Part shown: positions 1 through 5,863 of the stretch, in pieces
Layout of the letters: every line of letters starts with the position of its first letter
Position numbering within the stretch: the first letter of the stretch is position 1
Assembly: GCA_035291905.1 (NCBI GenBank)
Contig: DATDRF010000156.1
Coordinates: forward strand, 1 to 5,885
Source of the DNA: JACPLA01 sp035291905
GTDB lineage: Bacteria; Bacteroidota; Ignavibacteria; UBA10030
Direction of reading: 5' to 3'
DNA length: 5,885 bases
The notes under the pieces: generated by a model
Database searches by the model: none
Told to the model about the DNA's origin: nothing
What the model saw: only the letters and a program-made list of their open reading frames with translations
Position numbers and translations under genes: made by a program

Positions 1-1236
1 CATGTAGATCGCCAGCTGACTCTGGTCAGGGATGATCGCGGCCGGATCGACAAAGCGAATGGTCGAATCGTAGACAAAGCTGCGCAGCGTCGCGCCGTAG
101 GCTCTCAAAACAAGCACCATAACGAGGGCAATCGCGGGCAGGGCCAGGAGTCGGAGGATCTTCAAACCTCCGGTCGCCCCTACTGCCGGTGTCGTACGGA
201 CAAGAATCAAGATTGTCGCAAGGAGCGTCACCACGCTGAGAAAAGTCTCTCCGAGTGATGAAGCCAGCCCGTACGCGAACGGCGAAGCGAATATGGTGGG
301 ATCAAAGAGGAATCCCCCGACTACGAGGGAAGGGGCCTGAAGCCAAAGGAGAACGAACCGTGCTCCCCAGAGGATGAAGATCAAGGAGAGAGTCCGAACG
401 TAAGCCGCCGGTACGATCTGCACCACCTGCCAGGCAAACAACGCGAGCATGACAACCACAAGAGAGGCAAGAAGTCCCGCCCACGCATCTGCCATGGTAG
501 CAAATCTTTGAAGTTCCTGGTCCAGAGTCGGAAGAGAAGCGAGGGCAACGGCAACCTGTCTCCCCTGAAAATCCTCAAGCGGAACGCGGATTCGTCCCCC
601 CTCGTTTGCAGTGCCTGCAATCCCGGGACCAAGGAGTTTGACTTCTTCGTCGATCCCAATGGCAATGTCCCGAAGAATGCTCTCCTGGCCGATGAATCGG
701 TTCGAGATCGGGACATTGAGTTCGAGCGGCTCGCTGGCGACAACCATAATGTCGTCATCCCCGGATACGATGCCAACGGAGATAGAAGACCTCAACTCCA
801 TCCGGTTGACAACGACCATGGTGTCTTCCATAAGCGCCGCGGCAAACGGCGATGTGTCGGCAATCAGTCTTCTGCCTGTCCACGCAAGCGGCGTTCCCTT
901 GGGATCAAGCACGAGGAGACTCAGCGATTCGTGCTTCGAAAGTCTCCTATTCCCGGCAATGACGCGTTCAGGGTCATCGGAGGTAATGGCTGCGAGAAGC
1001 TCTGCATCTTGCGCAACAAACGAGGCGACGCCTGCCAGCGCATCAATTCGGACACGGAACATCGACTGGATTTCCTCTGCAGTCCGTTCCTGACGACCGG
1101 GATCACCCCCCTCCCAGTTCGCCGCAAGCGAAGAACTCCAGAGCGAACGACCGACGTGGAACAGGAGGAGCAGGCCGGCAGAAACAAGAAGACCCCACCG
1201 TGCGAGGGGAGAGACTGTGGTCCACAGTGCCTTCAT
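1..1236 (-). CDS. Multi-pass membrane signalling protein, probable sensor histidine kinase N-terminal half (partial, runs off left edge)
   Basis: An open frame of 412 codons starts at the ATG at 1236 and has no stop before the left edge, so the C-terminus is missing. Seen in the translation: a hydrophobic helix at about residues 13-29; a soluble, presumably periplasmic segment at about 35-248; then hydrophobic helices at about 252-275, 278-300, 320-347 and 358-379, with another extramembrane stretch beginning near 385. The segment after helix 1 (residues 52-110, with an amphipathic helix followed by LLVLDPKGTPLAWTGR) resembles the ligand-sensing domains of bacterial sensor kinases such as the NtrY type. 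The kinase or other output domain would lie beyond the window, so the function is inferred from architecture only; a phosphatase or other membrane signalling protein is possible. It starts 19 bp after the DUF4783-like gene and probably shares its transcript. An in-frame GTG at 1251 is an alternative start. No strong Shine-Dalgarno sequence is visible. Confidence 0.6.
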   Translation of the reverse strand, partial: MKALWTTVSPLARWGLLVSAGLLLLFHVGRSLWSSSLAANWEGGDPGRQERTAEEIQSMFRVRIDALAGVASFVAQDAELLAAITSDDPERVIAGNRRLSKHESLSLLVLDPKGTPLAWTGRRLIADTSPFAAALMEDTMVVVNRMELRSSISVGIVSGDDDIMVVASEPLELNVPISNRFIGQESILRDIAIGIDEEVKLLGPGIAGTANEGGRIRVPLEDFQGRQVAVALASLPTLDQELQRFATMADAWAGLLASLVVVMLALFAWQVVQIVPAAYVRTLSLIFILWGARFVLLWLQAPSLVVGGFLFDPTIFASPFAYGLASSLGETFLSVVTLLATILILVRTTPAVGATGGLKILRLLALPAIALVMVLVLRAYGATLRSFVYDSTIRFVDPAAIIPDQSQLAIYM

Positions 1237-1255
1237 CGTTGAATACGCCACTGTT

Positions 1256-1720
1256 CTAATAGATATTGAACTGAGTAATCACCCACTGAGATTCCTGGCG
1301 TGTGAGGGAAACGTAGACCTGCACGGATTCCCTGTTGCCGCGCCGGATAAAGCTCAGTCGACCGGTGGCATAGGGACTAGCAACCGTATCGTTGATGCGG
1401 GAAAATACGAACTGGGTGGGTTTGCGTATGGAAAAGAAGTTCTGAAGGATGAGCGAAGCCTGCCCCGCAGAGTAGTATCCGCTTTCGGCCCCGGTAATCG
1501 TCATGGAGACCTGTTTGCCGAAATTCACGTTGAATGTTTCCGCCGAACCCCCGACAATTCCGCGTTCGACCTTCTGCAGCAGTGCCCTCGCCTCAGGGTA
1601 TTGAACGGCCTCGACTTTCTCATTGAGAAGAGAGTTGGCGCGGGGTTTGACAGTCTTGGGGCGAATCTGGGCTTGGAGGGGGATGCAAACGAGAAGGAGA
1701 ATCAGGACAGAAAGTCTCAT
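1256..1720 (-). CDS. Small secreted DUF4783-like protein
   Basis: The 154-residue product begins with a clear signal peptide: MR, then a hydrophobic core at residues 3-15, then LQAQ with likely cleavage after Ala17. The remainder (about residues 33-154) resembles the DUF4783 family of small Bacteroidota proteins, which I associate with an NTF2-like fold. It has a helix starting at LLNEKVEAV, a central segment with GKQVSMTITGAESGYYSAGQA and the LQNFF motif, and alternating beta strands ending in QWVITQFNIY. Its biochemical role is unknown; it is probably periplasmic or exported. The ATG at 1720 is preferred over the in-frame TTG at 1759 because the longer form adds 13 polar residues before the signal peptide. 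The next gene (a membrane sensor-like protein) begins 19 bp downstream, which suggests one transcript. The family assignment comes from recognition of the pattern, not a search. Confidence 0.75.
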   Translation of the reverse strand: MRLSVLILLLVCIPLQAQIRPKTVKPRANSLLNEKVEAVQYPEARALLQKVERGIVGGSAETFNVNFGKQVSMTITGAESGYYSAGQASLILQNFFSIRKPTQFVFSRINDTVASPYATGRLSFIRRGNRESVQVYVSLTRQESQWVITQFNIY

Positions 1721-1729
1721 AACAGAAAT

Positions 1730-1759
1730 CAAAGTATCAGAAAACGGCAACAAAGTCAA
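1730..1759 (-). promoter_or_regulatory. Possible promoter for the DUF4783-like gene
   Basis: On the minus strand TTGACT (1754-1759) is followed after 17 bases by TACTTTG (1730-1736). This is close to the Bacteroidota pattern of an upstream TTG and a TAnnTTTG near -7, but one base short in the TA-to-TTTG spacing. It would place transcription start almost at the ATG, leaving little or no leader. It is a weak call based on motif resemblance only. Confidence 0.25.
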
Positions 1760-1856
1760 CGAAACTAGTTGTTCACTGTGCTCCTCTTTGGCAAAGCTTT
1801 AAACCACACCTGCCCGCCTCTGAGGTTCTCTTCCGGCAAGCGGGGAGGGCACAGAG

Positions 1857-1923
1857 AAAAAAATCAAAAGCGGCGCCGTCTCTTAATTCACCCTCTCCCA
1901 ATCCACGTGACGACGCCGCTTTT
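1857..1923 (-). terminator. Intrinsic terminator of the fibronectin-domain lipoprotein gene, large loop
   Basis: Two 15-base arms (1909-1923 and 1866-1880) are complementary at 14 of 15 positions, with a GC-rich core GCGGCG/CGCCGC. Read on the minus strand, the second arm is followed by GA and then seven T residues (1863 to 1857), the layout of a Rho-independent terminator. The loop is 28 bases, much longer than usual. It lies just after the stop codon at 1933, so it terminates the lipoprotein transcript and separates it from the DUF4783-like gene. There is no long T tract on the other side, so it acts mainly on the minus strand. Confidence 0.75.
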
Positions 1924-1932
1924 CATTTGCAT

Positions 1933-2724
1933 CTACTGCTTCTCAGGTACCTGCCTGCTGATCTTACGTCCGCCTGACAGGGGAGCCCTCTTCAGCTCCG
2001 GATTGCTGGGAGAGACCTGATAGGCCCAGTCGAACGTAACGGAGTTACTGGTAATACTCTTTACACGAACCTTCGCATAGTGATCATCCCACGTCCAGAC
2101 CACGTACGTATGACCCACAATCGCTTCGACATACTTTGACGGCGACCATCCTGCTTCGGGCGCCACCGAGATCTCATCGAGAGAAGCGGTATATCCCATG
2201 TCCTGAATGTCCGTATCATCCCACACATTCAAGTAGTACGCGCCGTTGTAGTTCTCAAAGAAAATGTCCGTGTAGTTATCGTCATACTGGCCGATGGAAT
2301 AGGTCGAAAAATCGTATCCGGCTGTCGCAGGAAACACGAGATAGTCATAAATCTGAACGCCAAATCCTTCGGGCCTCGGAGTGTCATACGCCACGTCCCG
2401 GCTCAATTCGCTTTCGTTTCCTTCAAGATCGTAAGCGGTGACCGCATAGTAGTACGTGTTGCCGTTCCGGGCTTCATAGTCAATGAACAGTGGGTCATGA
2501 GTTGAGCCGATGATCGTGAATCGGCCATCGTAGCTGTCGCTCACCCAAACGCGATACCCTGCCAGATCCGGCTCCGAATTGGCAGCCCACTCGATTTGCA
2601 CGGCGTTATCAAGAGAGAGTGTTCGAATAGCCGCCGGTATGGACGGAGGAGTCGTGTCCACGACATAGACCTCGCAGGCGGCAAACATTAATCCGGCACT
2701 CAGAAGAATCAACATTGTTTTCAT
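1933..2724 (-). CDS. Putative lipoprotein with one fibronectin type III domain
   Basis: The 263-residue product starts with a lipoprotein-type signal (MKTMLILLSAGLMFAAC) ending at Cys17. The -3 residue of the lipobox is Phe rather than Leu, which is non-canonical. Residues about 25-113 form a fibronectin type III domain: DTTPPSIPAAIRTLSL opening, VQIEWAANSEPDLAGYRVW strands, and the NTYYYAVTAYDLEGNESELS closing segment. Residues about 120-240 are rich in aromatic and acidic residues and look beta-stranded (for example GHTYVVWTWDDHYAKVRV); I do not recognise that domain. The tail (about 245-263) is basic. It is expected to be membrane-anchored in the periplasm or at the cell surface, perhaps in binding or adhesion, but no enzymatic motif is visible. 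The ATG at 2724 is chosen because it gives the signal peptide and has a GAGGT ribosome site. It stands alone between two terminators. Its substrate and role are unknown. Confidence 0.85.
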   Translation of the reverse strand: MKTMLILLSAGLMFAACEVYVVDTTPPSIPAAIRTLSLDNAVQIEWAANSEPDLAGYRVWVSDSYDGRFTIIGSTHDPLFIDYEARNGNTYYYAVTAYDLEGNESELSRDVAYDTPRPEGFGVQIYDYLVFPATAGYDFSTYSIGQYDDNYTDIFFENYNGAYYLNVWDDTDIQDMGYTASLDEISVAPEAGWSPSKYVEAIVGHTYVVWTWDDHYAKVRVKSITSNSVTFDWAYQVSPSNPELKRAPLSGGRKISRQVPEKQ

Positions 2725-2729
2725 GGCAG

Positions 2730-2734
2730 ACCTC
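2730..2734 (-). promoter_or_regulatory. Ribosome-binding site deciding the lipoprotein start
   Basis: GAGGT on the minus strand lies five bases before the ATG at 2724. It supports this start over the in-frame ATG at 2757 and TTG at 2790, both of which would place extra charged residues ahead of the signal peptide. Confidence 0.7.
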
Positions 2735-2843
2735 GTATCATGTTCAACTTCTGACATGACTATTTCAAAGGTCGTGCCACGGGAATCCAACCATTTACCT
2801 ATGAATTTACGGCGCTTTCGCCCTTTCTCTGTATTGCGAAATG

Positions 2844-2870
2844 AAAAAGGCGTTCACAATTGTGAACGCC
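2844..2870 (-). terminator. Intrinsic terminator of the pyrRBC operon
   Basis: A perfect 22-bp palindrome (2849-2870) folds on the minus strand into a nine-pair stem GGCGTTCAC/GTGAACGCC with an AATT tetraloop, followed at once by five T residues (2848 to 2844). This is a textbook Rho-independent terminator, 48 bases past the pyrC stop. It insulates the pyrimidine operon from the lipoprotein gene. The perfect dyad could also serve as a protein operator, but nothing else supports that. Confidence 0.9.
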
Positions 2871-2913
2871 CTCTGACACCGAGGCGCAAGCTCCAACCGG
2901 AGGTGCAACCTTC

Positions 2914-2940
2914 GTTCGTCAACCAGACCGGTTGACGAAC
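2914..2940. repeat. Perfect 11-bp inverted repeat across the pyrC stop codon
   Basis: The arms GTTCGTCAACC (2914-2924) and GGTTGACGAAC (2930-2940) are perfect complements separated by five bases. The repeat contains the last codons and the TGA of pyrC. There is no T tract after it, so it is not a standard terminator by itself. In the mRNA it would form a stable hairpin about 40 bases upstream of the terminator hairpin, which could protect the 3' end from exonucleases. Confidence 0.8.
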
Positions 2941-4217
2941 AGCATCTTACGGCCGTTGTTCACTATTCCGATGGGTGCCCCTTTCAGCTTTCTTCCGTGG
3001 AAAGGAGAATTTTTGGACTTCGAATGAAATGCGGTGGTATCTACGACCCATTCTTTCAAAGGATCAATGAGAGTGAGGTTCGCGACCGCTCCGGCTTCAA
3101 TCTTTATGGGAGGAAGGGAAAGGATCGCGCGCGGCGCCGAGGAGAGTTTTTCAATAAGCTGATACCACGTCAGGTATTTCTGCTCGACAAGTTCGGTGAC
3201 GGCAAGCCCCAAAGCGGTTTCAAGACCCACAATCCCGAAAGGGGCCTGAGTGTATTCAACCTCTTTCTCATCGATGGTGTGAGGGGCATGATCGGTTGCA
3301 ATAACGTCGATGGTTCCATCCTTCAGCGCCTCCTTCATCGCCTGAACATCGTCGGCTGTCCGAAGCGGCGGATTCATCTTGGTGCTCGTATCAAAACCGT
3401 CGACAACCTGGTCGGTAAGTGTGAAATGATGGGGGGTTACTTCGCACGTGACATTCAGTTTCTCCTTTTTGGCTTTACGGACAAGGTCCGCTGTTTGCTT
3501 CGTACTCACGTGTGCGACATGGTACCGCGCCTTAGGAACATAACGCAGAAGAATGATGTCCCGGGAGACCATCAACTCCTCGGCAACAGGAGGGATGCCC
3601 GGCATCCCAAGCCTTGTGGAGGTGAATCCCTCATTCATGCAACCCCCATGCGTGAGGCTCGACTCTTCAGCATGTTGAATAATCGGGATGCCGTACATCG
3701 AAGAGTACTCCAGCGCCCTCCGCATGATGTCCGGGCTCACGATGGGGCTCCCGTCATCGCTGAAGCCCACCGCTCCCGCGTGTGCAAGTTCTGCCATCGG
3801 CGCCAACTCCTTCCCTGCCCTTCCCTTCGTTGCAGCCCCAATCGGGTAGACATCCACAATACCGTCACAGACCTGTTTTCCCTTTCCGTGAACATATCTT
3901 ACCACAGATTCGTCATCGATCGCCGGGTTGGTGTTGGGCATGCAGCAAACAGCCGTAAAACCTCCGTATGCGGCAGCGGTGCAACCGGTCTCGATCGTCT
4001 CTTTGTGCTCAAATCCGGGCTCTCTCAAATGGACGTGCATGTCGATGAGGCCGGGCGCAATGATCTTTCCCTTCAGATCAATGAGTTCTGCCTTTGGTCC
4101 CGGGCGTACAGACGCCCCCACCTGATCGATCCGTCCGTCGACGATACTTATGTCAAGCGATTCATCCTTTCCGGAAACAGGATCGATCAGCCGCCCGCCT
4201 TTTAGATGAAGATTCAT
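2919..4217 (-). CDS. pyrC: Dihydroorotase, type I
   Basis: This enzyme cyclises N-carbamoyl-L-aspartate to L-dihydroorotate, the third step of de novo pyrimidine synthesis, in the cytoplasm. The 432-residue length fits type I bacterial dihydroorotases. Visible motifs, in order: the amidohydrolase metal site HVHLR (His61, His63, Arg65) within GLIDMHVHLREPG; MPNTNPAIDD (93-102); FSDDG (152-156), whose Asp is the likely metal-bridging residue used in type I enzymes instead of a carboxylated lysine; HAE (His182); HVST (His236); MNPPLR (281-286) for substrate contact; and the catalytic TDHAPH (Asp309, His313). All expected catalytic residues are present, so it should be active. It follows pyrB by 12 bp and is the last gene of the operon. 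Its ribosome site AAGGA overlaps the pyrB stop, which suggests translational coupling. Confidence 0.97.
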   Translation of the reverse strand: MNLHLKGGRLIDPVSGKDESLDISIVDGRIDQVGASVRPGPKAELIDLKGKIIAPGLIDMHVHLREPGFEHKETIETGCTAAAYGGFTAVCCMPNTNPAIDDESVVRYVHGKGKQVCDGIVDVYPIGAATKGRAGKELAPMAELAHAGAVGFSDDGSPIVSPDIMRRALEYSSMYGIPIIQHAEESSLTHGGCMNEGFTSTRLGMPGIPPVAEELMVSRDIILLRYVPKARYHVAHVSTKQTADLVRKAKKEKLNVTCEVTPHHFTLTDQVVDGFDTSTKMNPPLRTADDVQAMKEALKDGTIDVIATDHAPHTIDEKEVEYTQAPFGIVGLETALGLAVTELVEQKYLTWYQLIEKLSSAPRAILSLPPIKIEAGAVANLTLIDPLKEWVVDTTAFHSKSKNSPFHGRKLKGAPIGIVNNGRKMLFVNRSG

Positions 4218-4226
4218 GATTGCATT

Positions 4227-4231
4227 TCCTT
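4227..4231 (-). promoter_or_regulatory. pyrC ribosome-binding site overlapping the pyrB stop
   Basis: AAGGA on the minus strand shares its first two bases with the TAA stop of pyrB and lies nine bases before the pyrC ATG at 4217. The overlap suggests that pyrC translation is coupled to pyrB. Confidence 0.7.
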
Positions 4232-5150
4232 AGTCTGAAGTTCCCAGCAAATAAAGAACCGCCATGCGCGCGGCGACTCCATTCGTGACCTGTTGAAGAA
4301 TGACGGAATGTTCGCTGTCGGCAAGATCGGCCGAAAGCTCCACATCGCGATTGATAGGGCCGGGATGCATGATGGTGATCGGCCTCGATGCCTTTGCCAC
4401 TTTCTCTTTCGTAACGCCGAAGTAGCGATGATACTCGCGCAGCGACGGGAAGTACCCCGACTGCTGCCGCTCGAGCTGAATTCGGAGCACATTAAGTGCG
4501 TCGACGTGGGGAATGACCTCTTCCAGGTGATGATACACTTCGACTCCAAGTCGCTCAATTTCTTTGGGAATAAGGGTCGCAGGGCCGCAAACCGATACTT
4601 TCGCGCCCATTGTTCGCAGTCCGTAGATGTTGGAACGGGCCACCCGGCTGTGGAGAATATCACCCACAATGCATATCCTTAATCCCTCAAGCGAACCATA
4701 TTTCTCCCGCAGGGTGTACATATCAAGCAACCCCTGAGTGGGGTGTTCATGTGCGCCGTCGCCCGCGTTGATGACGTTGGCATCCACCACCCGGCTGAGA
4801 AAGTGCGCAGCACCGGCCGCCGCATGGCGTATGACGACCATGTCGATCTTCATCGCCTCGATGTTTCGGGCGGTGTCTTTGAGCGTTTCACCTTTGCTGA
4901 CACTGCTCCCCGAGGCTGCAAAGCTCACCACATCGGCCGAAAGCCGCCGTTCAGCAAGCTCAAACGAGATGCGCGTGCGTGTGGAGCTCTCGAAGAACAG
5001 GTTCACAATCGTCTTCCCCTGAAGGGGCGGGACTTTCTTGATCGGACGCTCCAGAACCTCTTTGAATGACGCGGCCGTGTCGAGGATCAGGGTCAAATCT
5101 TCTTTGCTGACTCCCTCGAGGCCGAGCAGATTACGGCTATGCAGTTTCAT
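4230..5150 (-). CDS. pyrB: Aspartate carbamoyltransferase catalytic chain
   Basis: This enzyme condenses carbamoyl phosphate with L-aspartate to give carbamoyl aspartate, the committed step of de novo pyrimidine synthesis. The 306-residue length is normal for the catalytic chain. The carbamoyl-phosphate site STRTR is at residues 56-60. The mobile 80s loop (SGSSVSKGETL) supplies Lys86. HPTQ lies at 136-139, Arg169 in HSRVARS, and the aspartate-binding RIQ (Arg223, Gln225) precedes HPGP at 262-265. All the hallmark residues of the family are present. No regulatory chain gene (pyrI) lies beside it; in operons of the pyrR-pyrB-pyrC type, control is usually through PyrR instead. It starts six bases after the pyrR stop, with an AGGA-like ribosome site inside the end of pyrR. 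Confidence 0.97.
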   Translation of the reverse strand: MKLHSRNLLGLEGVSKEDLTLILDTAASFKEVLERPIKKVPPLQGKTIVNLFFESSTRTRISFELAERRLSADVVSFAASGSSVSKGETLKDTARNIEAMKIDMVVIRHAAAGAAHFLSRVVDANVINAGDGAHEHPTQGLLDMYTLREKYGSLEGLRICIVGDILHSRVARSNIYGLRTMGAKVSVCGPATLIPKEIERLGVEVYHHLEEVIPHVDALNVLRIQLERQQSGYFPSLREYHRYFGVTKEKVAKASRPITIMHPGPINRDVELSADLADSEHSVILQQVTNGVAARMAVLYLLGTSD

Positions 5151-5156
5151 GCTTGA

Positions 5157-5696
5157 TCAGTCCTGTTCCGTAACGTAGACAGCATCTTCTCCGTCCACTT
5201 CGCTCATGAGCACCTTGATTTCCTGTTTCTTTGAGGTCGGAACATTCTTCCCGACAAAATCGGCTTTGATCGGAAGTTCACGATGGCCGCGGTCAATCAG
5301 CACGAGCAGCTGAATGGTCGACGGCCGGCCGAGATCCATCAGCGCGTTGAGGGCGGAGCGGATGGTACGGCCCGTGAAGAGGACATCGTCCACCAGGACG
5401 AGAACCTTGCCACCGATGTCAAACAGTATGTCAGTGCTCTTCAACTGAGGCTGGTCGAGTCGCCCCCTGAGGTCATCCCGATAGAGAGTAATATCGAGAC
5501 AACCCACAAGAACCTTCTTTCCTTCAATCTCTTCGATCTTTTCGGCGACGCGGTGTGCAAGATAGTCGCCGCGGGTTCTGATTCCGACCACAACAATACC
5601 TTCGGCGCCGGTGTTCTTTTCGACAACCTCATGAGCAAGCCGATTCACCGTTCTTCTGAACCCTTCTGCATCAATGATGACTTTACGATTCTTCAT
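5157..5696 (-). CDS. pyrR: Bifunctional pyr operon RNA-binding regulator / uracil phosphoribosyltransferase
   Basis: PyrR binds pyr mRNA when UMP or UTP is plentiful and PRPP is low, which favours transcription termination; many members also make UMP from uracil and PRPP. The 179-residue product matches the family length. It shows VGIRTRGDYLA (37-47), DITLYRDDL (68-76), the phosphoribosyltransferase PRPP loop LVLVDDVLFTGRT (99-111), and the family signature DRGHRELPIKADFVGKNVPTS (135-155, with short gaps not implied). It is the first gene of the operon, six bases before pyrB, and a matching RNA-binding hairpin and attenuator lie directly upstream. That context supports a regulatory role rather than salvage alone. 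The ATG at 5696 has a GAGGG site close upstream. Confidence 0.97.
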   Translation of the reverse strand: MKNRKVIIDAEGFRRTVNRLAHEVVEKNTGAEGIVVVGIRTRGDYLAHRVAEKIEEIEGKKVLVGCLDITLYRDDLRGRLDQPQLKSTDILFDIGGKVLVLVDDVLFTGRTIRSALNALMDLGRPSTIQLLVLIDRGHRELPIKADFVGKNVPTSKKQEIKVLMSEVDGEDAVYVTEQD

Positions 5697-5699
5697 GGA

Positions 5700-5704
5700 C
5701 CCTC
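5700..5704 (-). promoter_or_regulatory. pyrR ribosome-binding site
   Basis: GAGGG on the minus strand lies three bases before the pyrR ATG at 5696. The spacing is short but usable. It sits just after the T tract of the leader terminator, so it is transcribed only after readthrough. Confidence 0.55.
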
Positions 5705-5711
5705 AAAAATG

Positions 5712-5742
5712 AAAAAACCTCCAGTCCGAACAGGAAAGGAGG
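5712..5742 (-). terminator. Leader attenuator terminator of the pyr operon
   Basis: On the minus strand CCTCC (5742-5738) pairs with GGAGG (5722-5718). After a two-by-two mismatch, TCC (5735-5733) pairs with GGA (5727-5725 region), leaving a five-base loop. Six T residues follow (5717 to 5712). It ends 15 bases before the pyrR start, within the leader, which is the position expected of an attenuator rather than of a gene-end terminator. Confidence 0.85.
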
Positions 5743-5847
5743 CCATTAGGAGTAGTGGAGTATCTGAGTAGTGGAGTCGTGGAGCGCCTGTTGAGATACT
5801 CCAATACTCACATACTCAAATACTCATCTACTTATTGTCCTTCCCTG
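5731..5847 (-). promoter_or_regulatory. Antiterminator pairing competing with the PyrR hairpin and the terminator
   Basis: The 3' arm of the PyrR hairpin, CAGGGAAGGA (5847 to 5838), is complementary to TCCTTTCCTG (5740 to 5731) in the terminator's 5' arm over ten consecutive pairs, with a single G-U. Forming it would break both the binding hairpin (which needs 5847-5844) and the terminator (which needs 5740-5738 and 5735-5733). That mutual exclusion is how PyrR attenuators work: without PyrR the antiterminator forms and transcription continues; with PyrR bound the terminator forms. The pairing is read by eye and no folding energy was computed. Confidence 0.7.
5749..5826. repeat. Two inverted arrays of degenerate 8-bp repeats in the pyr leader
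   Basis: Plus-strand positions 5749-5784 hold four and a half units of about GGAGTAGT (GGAGTAGT, GGAGTATC, TGAGTAGT, GGAGTCGT, GGAG). Positions 5795-5826 hold four units of about AATACTCA (GATACTCC, AATACTCA, CATACTCA, AATACTCA), the reverse complement of the same motif. Segments 5750-5765 and 5794-5809 are complementary at 15 of 16 positions around a 28-base loop. In the mRNA this makes a long hairpin lying inside the antiterminator loop, between the PyrR site and the terminator. Confidence 0.85.
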
Positions 5848-5863
5848 CCTCACCGGACAGGAA
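5842..5863 (-). promoter_or_regulatory. PyrR-binding RNA hairpin (anti-antiterminator)
   Basis: The minus-strand sequence TGTCCGGTGAGGCA (5859 to 5846) matches the known PyrR-site consensus ARUCCNGNGAGGYU at every specified position except the first and last, where A and U are swapped to U and A and so keep the base pair. The hexaloop CGGUGA (5855-5850) fits CNGNGA. The stem extends to eight pairs (UUCCUGUC with GGCAGGGA, two of them G-U). It lies upstream of the leader terminator and of pyrR itself, as expected for autoregulation of the operon by UMP-bound PyrR. Confidence 0.85.

Noticed and set aside
508..1242. Plus-strand open frame of 244 codons opposite the membrane protein gene
   Set aside because: The minus frame has a coherent membrane-protein translation with signal and helices. 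The plus frame is charged, low in hydrophobic segments and resembles no family.
1721..1759. Longer DUF4783-like protein starting at TTG 1759
   Set aside because: It adds 13 residues ahead of a complete signal peptide. The ATG at 1720 is the better start.
1811..1851. Weak inverted repeat TGCCC/GGGCA between the lipoprotein terminator and the DUF4783-like gene
   Set aside because: The arms pair only over about five bases before mismatches, with a long loop and no T tract, so it is not distinguishable from chance.
2725..2790. Longer lipoprotein start at TTG 2790 or ATG 2757
   Set aside because: Both put acidic residues in front of the signal peptide, and the GAGGT ribosome site favours the ATG at 2724.
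2997..4205. Plus-strand open frame of 402 codons opposite pyrC
   Set aside because: It lies entirely antisense to a well-supported dihydroorotase gene. Its translation has no recognisable domain and is rich in Arg and Cys, as expected of a shadow frame.
4214..4669. Minus-strand 151-codon frame inside pyrB
   Set aside because: It is an out-of-frame overlap with the catalytic chain gene, whose motifs are all in the main frame.
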